From positions 1 to 33,243 of the forward strand of contig JAJTDM010000037.1 in the NCBI GenBank assembly GCA_021300575.1: 33,243 nt of DNA. Reading direction: 5' to 3'. Each line of letters begins with the position of its first letter. Positions within the stretch are counted from its first letter, which is position 1. A program made the position numbers and the translations under genes. This document shows positions 15,510 through 22,752 of the stretch, in pieces. The notes under the pieces were generated by a model. The model made no database searches, was not told where the DNA came from, and worked only from the letters and a program-made list of their open reading frames with translations. This DNA comes from Rubrivivax sp. (lineage in GTDB: Bacteria; Pseudomonadota; Gammaproteobacteria; Burkholderiales; Burkholderiaceae_C).

Positions 15510-16223
15510 GTGAGTACCTTCCACGACAGCCTGGCCACCGCAGGAACGCTGATCCTCGGGGCCGATCCACGCCTGGCGCAGGTGGTGGGGCTGTCGCTGC
15601 AGGTCAGCGGCACGGCCTGCCTGCTGGGCGCGGGATTCGGCCTGGCCTTGGGAGCCTGGCTGGCAGTGGCACGCTTTCCCGGGCACGGCCTGGTGGTGGG
15701 TCTGCTGAACACGCTGCTGGCGCTGCCCTCGGTGGTGGTGGGGCTGGTGGTCTACCTGCTGCTGTCGCGCTCGGGGCCGCTGGGGTCCTGGGGCATCCTC
15801 TTCACTCCCACGGCCATGGTCATCGCCCAGAGCATCCTCGTGGTGCCGCTGATCGCTGCGCTGGCGCGCCGTCTGGTGCTGTCGGCCTTGGCCGAAGGGG
15901 GCGACCAGCTGCGGTCTCTGGGCGCCGGCTCGGCCGCCACCGCCGCCTTGCTGCTGGTGCACGAGCGCCTGGGGGTCATGACGGCGCTGCTCACCGGCTT
16001 CGGCCGCGCCATTGCCGAGGTGGGGGCGGTGATGATCGTGGGCGGCAACATCGACGGCTTCACCCGAGTGATGACGACCTCCATCGCCCTGGAAACCAGC
16101 AAGGGCGACCTGCCCCTGGCGCTGGCCCTGGGCCTGGTGCTTCTGGCCGTGGTGGGTGTCTTGAATGCGTTGATCGCCTTGCTGCAGTGGCGCAGCGGGG
16201 GCGGCCGGGAGGCACCGCTGTGA
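15510..16223 (+). CDS. tupB: Tungstate ABC transporter permease TupB
   Basis: A 237-residue integral membrane permease with five to six hydrophobic segments. It begins TFHDSLATAGTLILGADPRL and contains LPSVVVGLVVYLLLSRSGPLG. The cytoplasmic EAA-type loop is in GFGRAIAEVGAVMIVGGNI, which contacts the ATPase. The TRVMTTSIALETSKGDLPLA segment is typical of TupB. The GTG start at 15510 fits the family N-terminus. An in-frame ATG at 15375 adds an unrelated 45-residue stretch. The stop overlaps the tupC start (GTGA), so translation is coupled. Confidence 0.92.
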   Translation: MSTFHDSLATAGTLILGADPRLAQVVGLSLQVSGTACLLGAGFGLALGAWLAVARFPGHGLVVGLLNTLLALPSVVVGLVVYLLLSRSGPLGSWGILFTPTAMVIAQSILVVPLIAALARRLVLSALAEGGDQLRSLGAGSAATAALLLVHERLGVMTALLTGFGRAIAEVGAVMIVGGNIDGFTRVMTTSIALETSKGDLPLALALGLVLLAVVGVLNALIALLQWRSGGGREAPL

Positions 16224-17131
16224 GCGGGTCTTCACCTGACAGTGCGGGCAACTCTGTGGATCCCGACATCCAAGCCCACGCACCACGCGCCGAGCGCCCT
16301 GCCGGGCCGGCCCGCACCGCAGCACAGGCCCCACCTGCCGTGTACGAGCCGCTGCTGACACTGCAGGCCGCGAGCGTCAGCTTCGGCACCACCCGTGCGT
16401 TGCAGGACGTGAACCTGCGTCTGTTGCGGGGTGAGCGTCTGGCCCTGGTGGGCGCCAACGGCTCGGGCAAGACCACGCTCTTGCGCCTGCTGCACGGCCT
16501 GCAGGCCGCTGACCGCGTCACAGACAGGCGGCATGGTGCGGCGCAGAACGCGGCAACGCCGAGCGCAGCCCAACCCGCCGCAGAACGGCCCCGCACCGAG
16601 CATCTGCTGCAGCCCGAGAACCGCCCACCCATCAGCGCCATGGTGTTCCAGCGCCCATTCCTGCTGCACCTGTCGGTGCGCTGGAATGTGCTGCTGGGAC
16701 TGTGGCTGCAGGGTGTGCCTGCCGCGCAGCGGGATGCGCGTTGCCAGCAGGCCCTGCAAAGGGTGGGGCTGGGCACCCTGGCCCACCGACCTGCGCGGGC
16801 GCTTTCTGGCGGCCAGCAGCAGCGCCTGGCGCTGGCGCGGGCCTGGGCCCTGCAGCCCGACATCCTGTTCCTGGACGAACCCACTGCCAGCCTGGACCCC
16901 AGCGCCAAGCAGGAGGTGGAGTCGCTGGTGCGCGAGTTCGCCGATGACGGCGTGACCGTCGTGATGAGCACCCACAACCTGGGCCAGGCCAAGCGCCTGG
17001 CCACCCGGGTGGCCTACCTGGCAGGTGGGCGCCTGGTGGCCGACCGGCCGGTGGACGAGTTTTTTGACAGCCCCGACCTCCCGGTCGAGGCCCGACAGTT
17101 CCTCAAAGGAGAACTTCCATGGCTGACTTGA
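16220..17131 (+). CDS. tupC: Tungstate ABC transporter ATP-binding protein TupC
   Basis: A 303-residue ABC ATPase that powers tungstate import with TupB and TupA. It has Walker A GANGSGKTT, Q-loop VFQRP, signature LSGGQQQR, Walker B ILFLDEPTAS and the H-loop histidine in STHN. The start is GTG at 16220 overlapping the tupB stop. The first 45 residues are Pro/Ala-rich and outside the ABC fold. Between Walker A and the Q-loop lies an Ala/Pro/Arg-rich insertion (about 20 residues beyond the usual spacing) that replaces the normal PTSG-type segment. The end overlaps tupA by 13 bases. Confidence 0.92.
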   Translation: MSGSSPDSAGNSVDPDIQAHAPRAERPAGPARTAAQAPPAVYEPLLTLQAASVSFGTTRALQDVNLRLLRGERLALVGANGSGKTTLLRLLHGLQAADRVTDRRHGAAQNAATPSAAQPAAERPRTEHLLQPENRPPISAMVFQRPFLLHLSVRWNVLLGLWLQGVPAAQRDARCQQALQRVGLGTLAHRPARALSGGQQQRLALARAWALQPDILFLDEPTASLDPSAKQEVESLVREFADDGVTVVMSTHNLGQAKRLATRVAYLAGGRLVADRPVDEFFDSPDLPVEARQFLKGELPWLT

Positions 17132-18018
17132 AATCATTGAATGGGACAGGAGCACAAGACCACCTGGGGCAGCCCCGCTTGCTGCTGAGAGCATGGGCAC
17201 TGGTGGCCGCTCTCGCGCTGCCCGTTGCAGGGCTCACCCAGGCCCAGGCCCAGGCACCGGCCCAGGCCCCGGCTTCAGCCATCGTGATGGCCAGCACCAC
17301 CAGCACCGAGCAATCGGGCCTGTTCGGCCACCTGCTGCCGGCCTTCAAGCAGGCCACAGGCATTGACGTGCGCGTGGTGGCCGTGGGCACGGGCCAGGCG
17401 CTGGACACCGGCCGCCGCGGTGACGCCGATGTCGTCTTCGTGCACGACACGGCAGCCGAGGAGAAGTTCGTGGCCGAAGGTTTTGCCACGCAGCGCCGCA
17501 ACGTCATGTACAACGATTTCGTGCTCATAGGACCCAAGGCCGACCCTGCGGGCACGCGCGGTGCCGACATCGCCGCCGCACTCAAGAAGCTGGCCGCAAG
17601 CTCACAGGCCTTCATCTCCCGCGGCGACAAGAGCGGCACCCACGCAGCGGAATTGCGGCTGTGGAAAGCCGCCGGCGTCGATGTGGCGGCCACCAAGCCT
17701 GCCGCCTACCGGGAGTGCGGCTGCGGGATGGGCCCCGCGCTGAACATGGCCGCCAGCACCAACGCCTACGTGCTGGCCGATCGCGGCACCTGGCTGTCGT
17801 TCAAGAACCGCGGTGACTTGGCCATCGTGGTGGAAGGTGACAAGACCCTGTTCAACCAGTACGGCGTGATGGTGGTCAACCCGGCCAGGCACCCCCACGT
17901 CAAGGCCGCCGCAGCGCAGCGATTTGCCGACTGGGTGGTGTCACCGGCCGGGCAATCGGCCATCGCCGGCTACAAGATCGGCAGCGAGCAATTGTTCTTC
18001 CCCAACGCGCGGCCCTGA
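17119..18018 (+). CDS. tupA: Tungstate-binding periplasmic protein TupA
   Basis: This 299-residue substrate-binding protein carries a signal peptide (hydrophobic core about residues 25-38, cleavage probably after the AQA near residue 45). A short QAQAQAPAQAPA repeat follows, then the TupA motif ASTTSTEQSGLF that lines the oxyanion site. Other family markers are VGTGQAL, GDADVVFVHD, SRGDKSGTH and FNQYGVMVVNP. TupA binds tungstate far more tightly than molybdate in characterised examples. A strong ribosome binding site (AAAGGAG) precedes the ATG. This gene ends the tup operon, with a terminator about 90 bases downstream. Confidence 0.95.
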   Translation: MADLKSLNGTGAQDHLGQPRLLLRAWALVAALALPVAGLTQAQAQAPAQAPASAIVMASTTSTEQSGLFGHLLPAFKQATGIDVRVVAVGTGQALDTGRRGDADVVFVHDTAAEEKFVAEGFATQRRNVMYNDFVLIGPKADPAGTRGADIAAALKKLAASSQAFISRGDKSGTHAAELRLWKAAGVDVAATKPAAYRECGCGMGPALNMAASTNAYVLADRGTWLSFKNRGDLAIVVEGDKTLFNQYGVMVVNPARHPHVKAAAAQRFADWVVSPAGQSAIAGYKIGSEQLFFPNARP

Positions 18019-18064
18019 AGGGCCCGGCTCAGTTGGGGCGTGTGCCGCGCCGAAAGTCGCAAGT

Positions 18065-18105
18065 ACGCCAAGAACGCCAAGAACGCCAAGAACGCCAGAA
18101 GCGCC
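18065..18105. repeat. Short 9-base direct repeats
   Basis: Three perfect copies of ACGCCAAGA are followed by a degenerate fourth (ACGCCAGAA). This looks like a slippage-generated microsatellite in non-coding DNA just before the terminator. The unit is far too short for a CRISPR array. Confidence 0.9.
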
Positions 18106-18108
18106 ATT

Positions 18109-18137
18109 GGGCCCGGGGAACCGGGCCCTTTCCTTTT
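18109..18137 (+). terminator. Rho-independent terminator of tupBCA
   Basis: An 8-base perfect stem, GGGCCCGG and CCGGGCCC, has a GGAA loop and is followed by TTTCCTTTTC. It lies 90 bases after the tupA stop. Good stem stability and a pyrimidine-rich tail make this the most convincing terminator in the window. Confidence 0.85.
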
Positions 18138-18323
18138 CTTGGAGCCTTGCCTTGGCACAAGAAACCCGCACATTTCGCTGGGTCTGGCAATCCGACTAGG
18201 GTTTTCACGGGGTGCACCCGGCCGAAGGTATGAAGATGATTGCTTATGTGTGGTCTGGTTACGGCGCTCGCTTGGCGCCGGGTCGTGGCCCACCGACATT
18301 CAACCCCAGCGCAGAGGGACCCC

Positions 18324-18797
18324 ATGCAGAAAAGCCTGCACATCAACGCCGACAAGTGCACCGGCTGTCTCCAGTGCGAGATGGCCTGCTCGTACGAGAA
18401 CTACGGGGTGTTCGCCCCCGCCAAGTCGCGCATCAAGGTGTTCGACTTCCATGCCACCGGCAAGAAGGTGCCCTACACCTGCACGCAATGCGACGAGGCC
18501 TGGTGCCTGCATGCCTGCCCCGTGGAAGCCATCACCGTGGACAAGGCCACGGGCGCCAAGGTGGTGAACGACACCACCTGCGTGGGCTGCAAGGTCTGCA
18601 CCATCTCCTGCCCTTTCGGCACCGTGAACTACGTGCAGGAAACCGGCAAGGTGCAGAAGTGCGACCTGTGCGGCGGCGACCCCGCCTGCGCGACCGCCTG
18701 CCCCACCGGCGCCATCACCTACGTGGACGCCAACTGGACGGGTCTTTCCAAGATGCAAGCCTGGGCTGACAAGCTGGGCAACCAGGCCGCGGCCTGA
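18324..18797 (+). CDS. aorA: Ferredoxin-like subunit of tungsten aldehyde oxidoreductase (AorA-like)
   Basis: A 157-residue polyferredoxin with sixteen cysteines in four groups: C12/15/18/22, C53/56/61/65, C86/89/92/96 and C113/116/122/126. Each group fits one [4Fe-4S] cluster, as in DMSO-reductase-type electron-transfer subunits and in AorA of Aromatoleum. It should carry electrons between the tungsten subunit and the FAD subunit. There is no signal peptide, so it is cytoplasmic. The ATG at 18324 with GAGGG upstream is preferred over the longer frame from 18240. The catalytic gene follows 21 bases later. Confidence 0.9.
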   Translation: MQKSLHINADKCTGCLQCEMACSYENYGVFAPAKSRIKVFDFHATGKKVPYTCTQCDEAWCLHACPVEAITVDKATGAKVVNDTTCVGCKVCTISCPFGTVNYVQETGKVQKCDLCGGDPACATACPTGAITYVDANWTGLSKMQAWADKLGNQAAA

Positions 18798-18818
18798 ACC
18801 TCACAAGGAGCCAACAAC

Positions 18819-20666
18819 ATGTCTTGGGCAGGAAAAATCCTCCGCGTGAACCTCACGGCCGGCACCGTCACCTCCGAGCCGCTGAAGATGGACTGGGCCC
18901 GCGCCTACCTGGGCTCGCGCGGTCTGGCCACCAAGTATCTGGTCGAAGAAGTCGACGCCAAGGTCGATCCGCTGGCCGTCGAGAACAAGCTGATCTGGGC
19001 CACGGGTCCGCTCACCGGCACCATGGCCTCCACCGGCGGGCGCTACACCGTCGTCACCAAGGGCCCGCTCACGGGCGCCGTGGCCTGCTCCAATTCGGGC
19101 GGCTACTGGGGTGCCGAGCTGAAGATGGCCGGCTGGGACATGATCATCTTCGAGGGCAAGTCCGCCAAGCCCGTGTACCTCTACGTGAGCGACGACCACG
19201 CCGAACTGCGTGACGCCAGCCACCTGTGGGGCCAGAGCGTCTGGAAGACCGAAGAAGCGCTGAAGAAGGCCCACCAGGACCCGCTGCTGCGCATCTCCAG
19301 CATCGGCAAGGCCGGTGAGAACCAGGTGCTGTTCGCCGCCATCGTCAATGACCTGCACCGCGCCGCCGGGCGCTCGGGCGTGGGCGCCGTGGCCGGCTCC
19401 AAGAACCTCAAGGCGATCGCCGTGCGCGGCACCAAGGGCGTGGGCAACTTCGCCGACGCCAAGGAGTTCATGAAGGTCACCTTCGAGAAGAAGAAGATCC
19501 TGGCCGACAACGCCGTCACCGGCCAGGGCCTGCCCACCTATGGCACCCAGGTGCTGATGAACGTGATCAACGAGGTGGGCGCGCTGCCCACCCGCAACCA
19601 CAAGGACAGCCAGTTCGAAGGCGCCAAGGACATCTCCGCCGAGGCGATGGCCACCCCACGCGCCACCGACGGCAAGAAGCATCTGGTCACCAATCAGGCC
19701 TGCTTCGGCTGCACCATTGCCTGCGGGCGCATCAGCAAGATGGACCAGGGCCACTTCACGGTGCAGAACAAGCCCGAGTACTGGGGTGCCTCTGGCGGCC
19801 TGGAGTACGAAGCGGCCTGGGCGCTGGGTGCGGCCAACGGCGTGAACGACCTGGAAGCCCTGCAGTACGCCAACCTGCTGTGCAACGAGCAGGGCATGGA
19901 CCCCATCAGCTTCGGCGCCACTGTGGGCGCGGTGATGGAGCTGTATGAGATGGGCGTGCTCACCAAGGAGCAGTTGGGCATCGAGGCCCCGTTCGGGTCG
20001 GCCCACGCGCTGGCGCACTTTGCCGAGATCACCGCCAACGGCGAGGGCTTTGGCAAGGAGATCGGCCTGGGCAGCAAGCGCCTGACCGCCAAGTACGGCC
20101 ACCCCGGGCTGAGCATGAGCGTCAAGGGCCAGGAGTTCCCGGCCTACGACGGCCGCGGCATCCAGGGCATGGGCCTGACCTATGCCACCAGCAACCGCGG
20201 CGCCTGCCATCTGCGCAGCTACACCGTGGCTTCCGAGATCCTGGGCATCCCGGTCAAGACCGACCCCCTGGTCTCAGAAGGCAAGCCGGAACTGGTCAAG
20301 GCCTTCCAGGACGCCACTGCCGCGTTCGATGCCGCCGGCATCTGCATCTTCACGAGCTTTGCCTGGACCCTGGCCGACGTGCAGCCCCAGGTCGCCGCCG
20401 CCTGCGGCTCGGAGTTCACGATGGACGCCATGAACGACATCGGCGAGCGCATCTGGAACATGGAGCGCGACTTCAACAACCGCGCCGGGTTCACGAGCAA
20501 GGACGACGTGCTGCCCGCCCGCCTGACCACCGAACCGGTGAAGACCGGCCCGGCCAAGGGCCTGGTGTCGCAGGTGCCGCAGATGCTGCCGCACTACTAC
20601 GACATCCGCGGTTGGGATGCCGACGGCCAGTTGAAGGCCGAGACGCGCCAGCGCCTGGGCCTGTGA
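18819..20666 (+). CDS. aorB: Tungsten-dependent aldehyde:ferredoxin oxidoreductase catalytic subunit (AorB-like)
   Basis: A 615-residue member of the AOR family, which oxidises aldehydes to acids with a tungsto-bispterin and one [4Fe-4S] cluster. The N-terminus GKILRVNLTAGTV and the pterin-binding regions (GPLTGTMASTGGRY, NSGGYWGAELK, ATSNRGACHLRSY, DAAGICIFTSFAW) are clear. Cluster ligands are C295, C298, C302 (ACFGCTIAC) and C509. Full family length. A strong ribosome binding site (AAGGAG) precedes the ATG. Neighbouring tupBCA supports tungsten rather than molybdenum as the metal. Substrate range cannot be read from sequence, but related enzymes accept many aliphatic and aromatic aldehydes. 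Confidence 0.96.
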   Translation: MSWAGKILRVNLTAGTVTSEPLKMDWARAYLGSRGLATKYLVEEVDAKVDPLAVENKLIWATGPLTGTMASTGGRYTVVTKGPLTGAVACSNSGGYWGAELKMAGWDMIIFEGKSAKPVYLYVSDDHAELRDASHLWGQSVWKTEEALKKAHQDPLLRISSIGKAGENQVLFAAIVNDLHRAAGRSGVGAVAGSKNLKAIAVRGTKGVGNFADAKEFMKVTFEKKKILADNAVTGQGLPTYGTQVLMNVINEVGALPTRNHKDSQFEGAKDISAEAMATPRATDGKKHLVTNQACFGCTIACGRISKMDQGHFTVQNKPEYWGASGGLEYEAAWALGAANGVNDLEALQYANLLCNEQGMDPISFGATVGAVMELYEMGVLTKEQLGIEAPFGSAHALAHFAEITANGEGFGKEIGLGSKRLTAKYGHPGLSMSVKGQEFPAYDGRGIQGMGLTYATSNRGACHLRSYTVASEILGIPVKTDPLVSEGKPELVKAFQDATAAFDAAGICIFTSFAWTLADVQPQVAAACGSEFTMDAMNDIGERIWNMERDFNNRAGFTSKDDVLPARLTTEPVKTGPAKGLVSQVPQMLPHYYDIRGWDADGQLKAETRQRLGL

Positions 20667-20705
20667 CCCTGGCATAGGCACGGCAGCCCTCCCGCAAGGA
20701 CGGCA

Positions 20706-20731
20706 AGAAGGCGGTGGCAGCACCGCCTTCT
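20706..20731 (+). terminator. Hairpin between aorB and aorC
   Basis: An 11-base perfect stem, AGAAGGCGGTG and CACCGCCTTCT, with a GCAG loop, is followed by GCGTTTCTG. The short T content suggests partial termination or protection of the upstream mRNA rather than a full stop, since the operon appears to continue. Confidence 0.6.
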
Positions 20732-20796
20732 GCGTTTCTGGGGGCGCCTCAGCCCCACCACACCGCACCGCGAATACGAATCCGAGGAGACCGACC

Positions 20797-22068
20797 ATGA
20801 AGCACCTGATCCTTGGCGCCGGACCGGCTGGCGTGATCGCCGCCGAAACCATCCGCAAGCACGCGCCGCACGACGAAATCACGCTGGTGGGCGACGAGCC
20901 CGAGGCGCCCTACTCGCGCATGGCCATCCCCTACCTGCTGATCGGCAACATCGGCGAGGCCGGCACGCACCTGCGCCACAGCGCCGGCCACTTCGAGGCC
21001 CAGCGCATCGCGCTCAAGCGCGGCCGGGCCGTGACGCTGGACACGACTGCGCGTACGGTCAAGCTGGACAGCGGCGAAACCCTGGCTTACGACCGGCTGT
21101 TGATCACCACCGGCTCGTCACCCGCCACGCCGCCCATTCCGGGCATCGACGGGCCGGGCGTACGCGCCTGCTGGACGCTGGCGGACGCCCGCGCCATCAT
21201 GGCGCAGGCCACGCCGGGTGCGCGCGTGCTGCAGATGGGCGCCGGCTTCATCGGCTGCATCATCATGGAGGCGCTGGCCGCGCGCGGCGTCAAGCTCAGC
21301 GTGGTGGAGATGGGCGACCGCATGGTGCCGCGCATGATGGGCCCCACGGCCGGCGGCATGATCAAGGACTGGTGCGAGAAGAAGGGCGTGGCCGTGCACA
21401 CCGGCGCCCGGGTGGAGGCCATCGAGCGGCCCGCAGGTGGCGCCTTGCGCGCCCGCCTGTCCAACGGCCAGACGCTGGAGGCCGATCTGGTCATCAGCGC
21501 CACGGGCGTGAAGCCCAACATCGGCTTCCTGGAAGGCAGCGCGGTCAAGTGCCTGCTGGGGGTGCTGACGGACGAGCATCTGCAGACCAGCGTGCCCGGC
21601 GTCTACGCCGCCGGTGACTGCGCCGAGGCCTTCGACAAGGTCAGCGGCAAGACCATCGTCAGCGCCATCCAGCCCAACGCGGCCGAGCAAGCCCGCGTGG
21701 CCGCACTCAACATGGTGGGGCAGAAGACCGAGCTCAAGGGCGTGACGCAGATCAACGTGCTGGACACGCTCGGCCTCATCTCGGCCAGCTTCGGCAACTG
21801 GGAAGGCGTGGCGGGCGGCCAGCACGCGGAGTTGACCGAGCCCGACCAGCGCACCGGCGGGCGCCACCTGAGCCTGCAGTTCGCCGACGGCAAGCTGGTG
21901 GGCTGCAACGCGATCGGCTGGACGCAGCACGTGGGCGTGATGCGCGGCCTGGTGGAAGGCGCCGTGCCCCTGGGCGAGTGGAAAGACAAGCTGCTGGCCG
22001 ACCCGACGCTGCTGATGGAGGCCTACCTGGCCCGTGCGCAAGCCCAGGACGTGCACGCCAGCGTGTAA
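20797..22068 (+). CDS. aorC: FAD/NAD(P)H oxidoreductase subunit of aldehyde oxidoreductase (AorC-like)
   Basis: A 423-residue flavoprotein of the pyridine nucleotide-disulfide reductase group. It has an N-terminal FAD dinucleotide fold GAGPAGVIAAE (about 7-17), the central NAD-binding fold MGAGFIGCIIMEAL, ATGVKPNIGFL, and the second FAD motif VYAAGDCAEA. There is no redox-active CXXXXC pair, as in NADH-dependent ferredoxin and nitrite reductase-type subunits. In the Aromatoleum enzyme the equivalent subunit lets the complex reduce NAD+ directly. A ribosome binding site (GAGGAG) precedes the ATG. The MoaD-like gene follows 12 bases later. Confidence 0.92.
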   Translation: MKHLILGAGPAGVIAAETIRKHAPHDEITLVGDEPEAPYSRMAIPYLLIGNIGEAGTHLRHSAGHFEAQRIALKRGRAVTLDTTARTVKLDSGETLAYDRLLITTGSSPATPPIPGIDGPGVRACWTLADARAIMAQATPGARVLQMGAGFIGCIIMEALAARGVKLSVVEMGDRMVPRMMGPTAGGMIKDWCEKKGVAVHTGARVEAIERPAGGALRARLSNGQTLEADLVISATGVKPNIGFLEGSAVKCLLGVLTDEHLQTSVPGVYAAGDCAEAFDKVSGKTIVSAIQPNAAEQARVAALNMVGQKTELKGVTQINVLDTLGLISASFGNWEGVAGGQHAELTEPDQRTGGRHLSLQFADGKLVGCNAIGWTQHVGVMRGLVEGAVPLGEWKDKLLADPTLLMEAYLARAQAQDVHASV

Positions 22069-22080
22069 GACACTGCCCCC

Positions 22081-22335
22081 ATGCAGATCACCTTCAAGCT
22101 CTACGCCAGCCTCACCGACTACCTGCCCGCCGACAAGCGTCGCGGCAATGCCATGACACTGGAAGTGCCCGACGGCGCCACCATCGAGCAGGTGACCGAG
22201 CCCTTCCAATTGCCGCAGAAGCTGGTGCACCTGGTGCTGGTGAACGGGCGCTACGTCGCCCCGGCCGACCGCGCCACACTGCCCCTGCAGCCACAGGACG
22301 TGCTCGCCATCTGGCCGCCCGTGGCCGGGGGCTGA
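22081..22335 (+). CDS. MoaD/ThiS-like sulfur carrier
   Basis: An 84-residue beta-grasp protein. It begins MQITFKLYASLTDYLP and contains HLVLVNGRYV and LQPQDVLAIWPPVAGG. The terminal Gly-Gly is the site that MoeB adenylates and that carries thiocarboxylate sulfur to molybdopterin synthase. A MoaD copy linked to AOR genes suggests a pathway copy dedicated to the tungsten cofactor, with the MoeB-like enzyme at 23931 as its activator. A MoaE partner is not in the window. Confidence 0.88.
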   Translation: MQITFKLYASLTDYLPADKRRGNAMTLEVPDGATIEQVTEPFQLPQKLVHLVLVNGRYVAPADRATLPLQPQDVLAIWPPVAGG

Positions 22336-22344
22336 AGGCGCGAC

Positions 22345-22680
22345 GTGTCGGCGGCTTCGCCGTCATCCTCCTCCACACCTTCGCCATCCGTGCCGGCGTC
22401 ATTTGAGCGCGAGTACGGCTGCACGGAGCAGGAGTGGCTGCGCTGGATGCCCGAGGCCGTGCATGGCCACCCCTGGACGCAGCGCGAAGAGGGCCGCCTG
22501 GGCGTGGCCATCGGCGAGGGCGCACTGGTCATCGACTGGCAGGTGCTGACCCCTCGCGTCATCGCCCTCATCCGGCTGCCACGCATGGCCGTTCGCTTCC
22601 GGTTCCAAGCGGTGGAAGCGCCGGCGCGCAACGCCTTCATGAAGCGCTTCGACCTGCACCTGCAGCGCGGCGGCGGCTGA
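22345..22680 (+). CDS. Uncharacterised protein within the aldehyde oxidoreductase operon
   Basis: A 111-residue protein that I do not recognise. The GTG start at 22345 lies 9 bases after the MoaD-like gene, with AAGG upstream. The first 22 residues are Ser/Pro-rich. The core has an acidic, tryptophan-rich helix (EQEWLRWMPEAVHGHPW) and then strands (LGVAIGEGALVIDWQVLTP, RVIALIRLPRMAVRFRF). The basic C-terminus ends FDLHLQRGGG. There are no cysteines that would suit a cluster, apart from one at the start of the core, and no signal peptide or membrane segment. The final Gly-Gly-Gly is reminiscent of sulfur carriers but the fold does not look like beta-grasp. Tight placement between cofactor genes suggests a role in AOR assembly. 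Confidence 0.75.
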   Translation: MSAASPSSSSTPSPSVPASFEREYGCTEQEWLRWMPEAVHGHPWTQREEGRLGVAIGEGALVIDWQVLTPRVIALIRLPRMAVRFRFQAVEAPARNAFMKRFDLHLQRGGG

Positions 22681-22752
22681 AGAAGCCTCAAAAGCAGGCC
22701 GTGGGCGCCGCCACGCGCACACCGCACGCAGCGCAGGCGCGCGGGGCAGACA

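Larger units (their letters stand above)
18019..18323. other. Intergenic region between tupA and the aldehyde oxidoreductase operon
   Basis: This 305-base stretch holds a short direct-repeat array, the tup operon terminator, and then about 185 bases that should contain the promoter of the oxidoreductase operon. A small GGCGC/GCGCC hairpin lies near 18266-18282. No protein-like frame is present, and no clear promoter was found. Confidence 0.6.

Noticed and set aside
18065..18105. Possible CRISPR-like repeat array
   Set aside because: The units are 9 bases, contiguous, and have no spacers. It is a microsatellite.
18149..18170. A sigma-54-like promoter, TTGGCAC followed by a GCA, upstream of the aldehyde oxidoreductase operon
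   Set aside because: The spacing between the GG and GC elements is two bases too long for a functional -24/-12 promoter.
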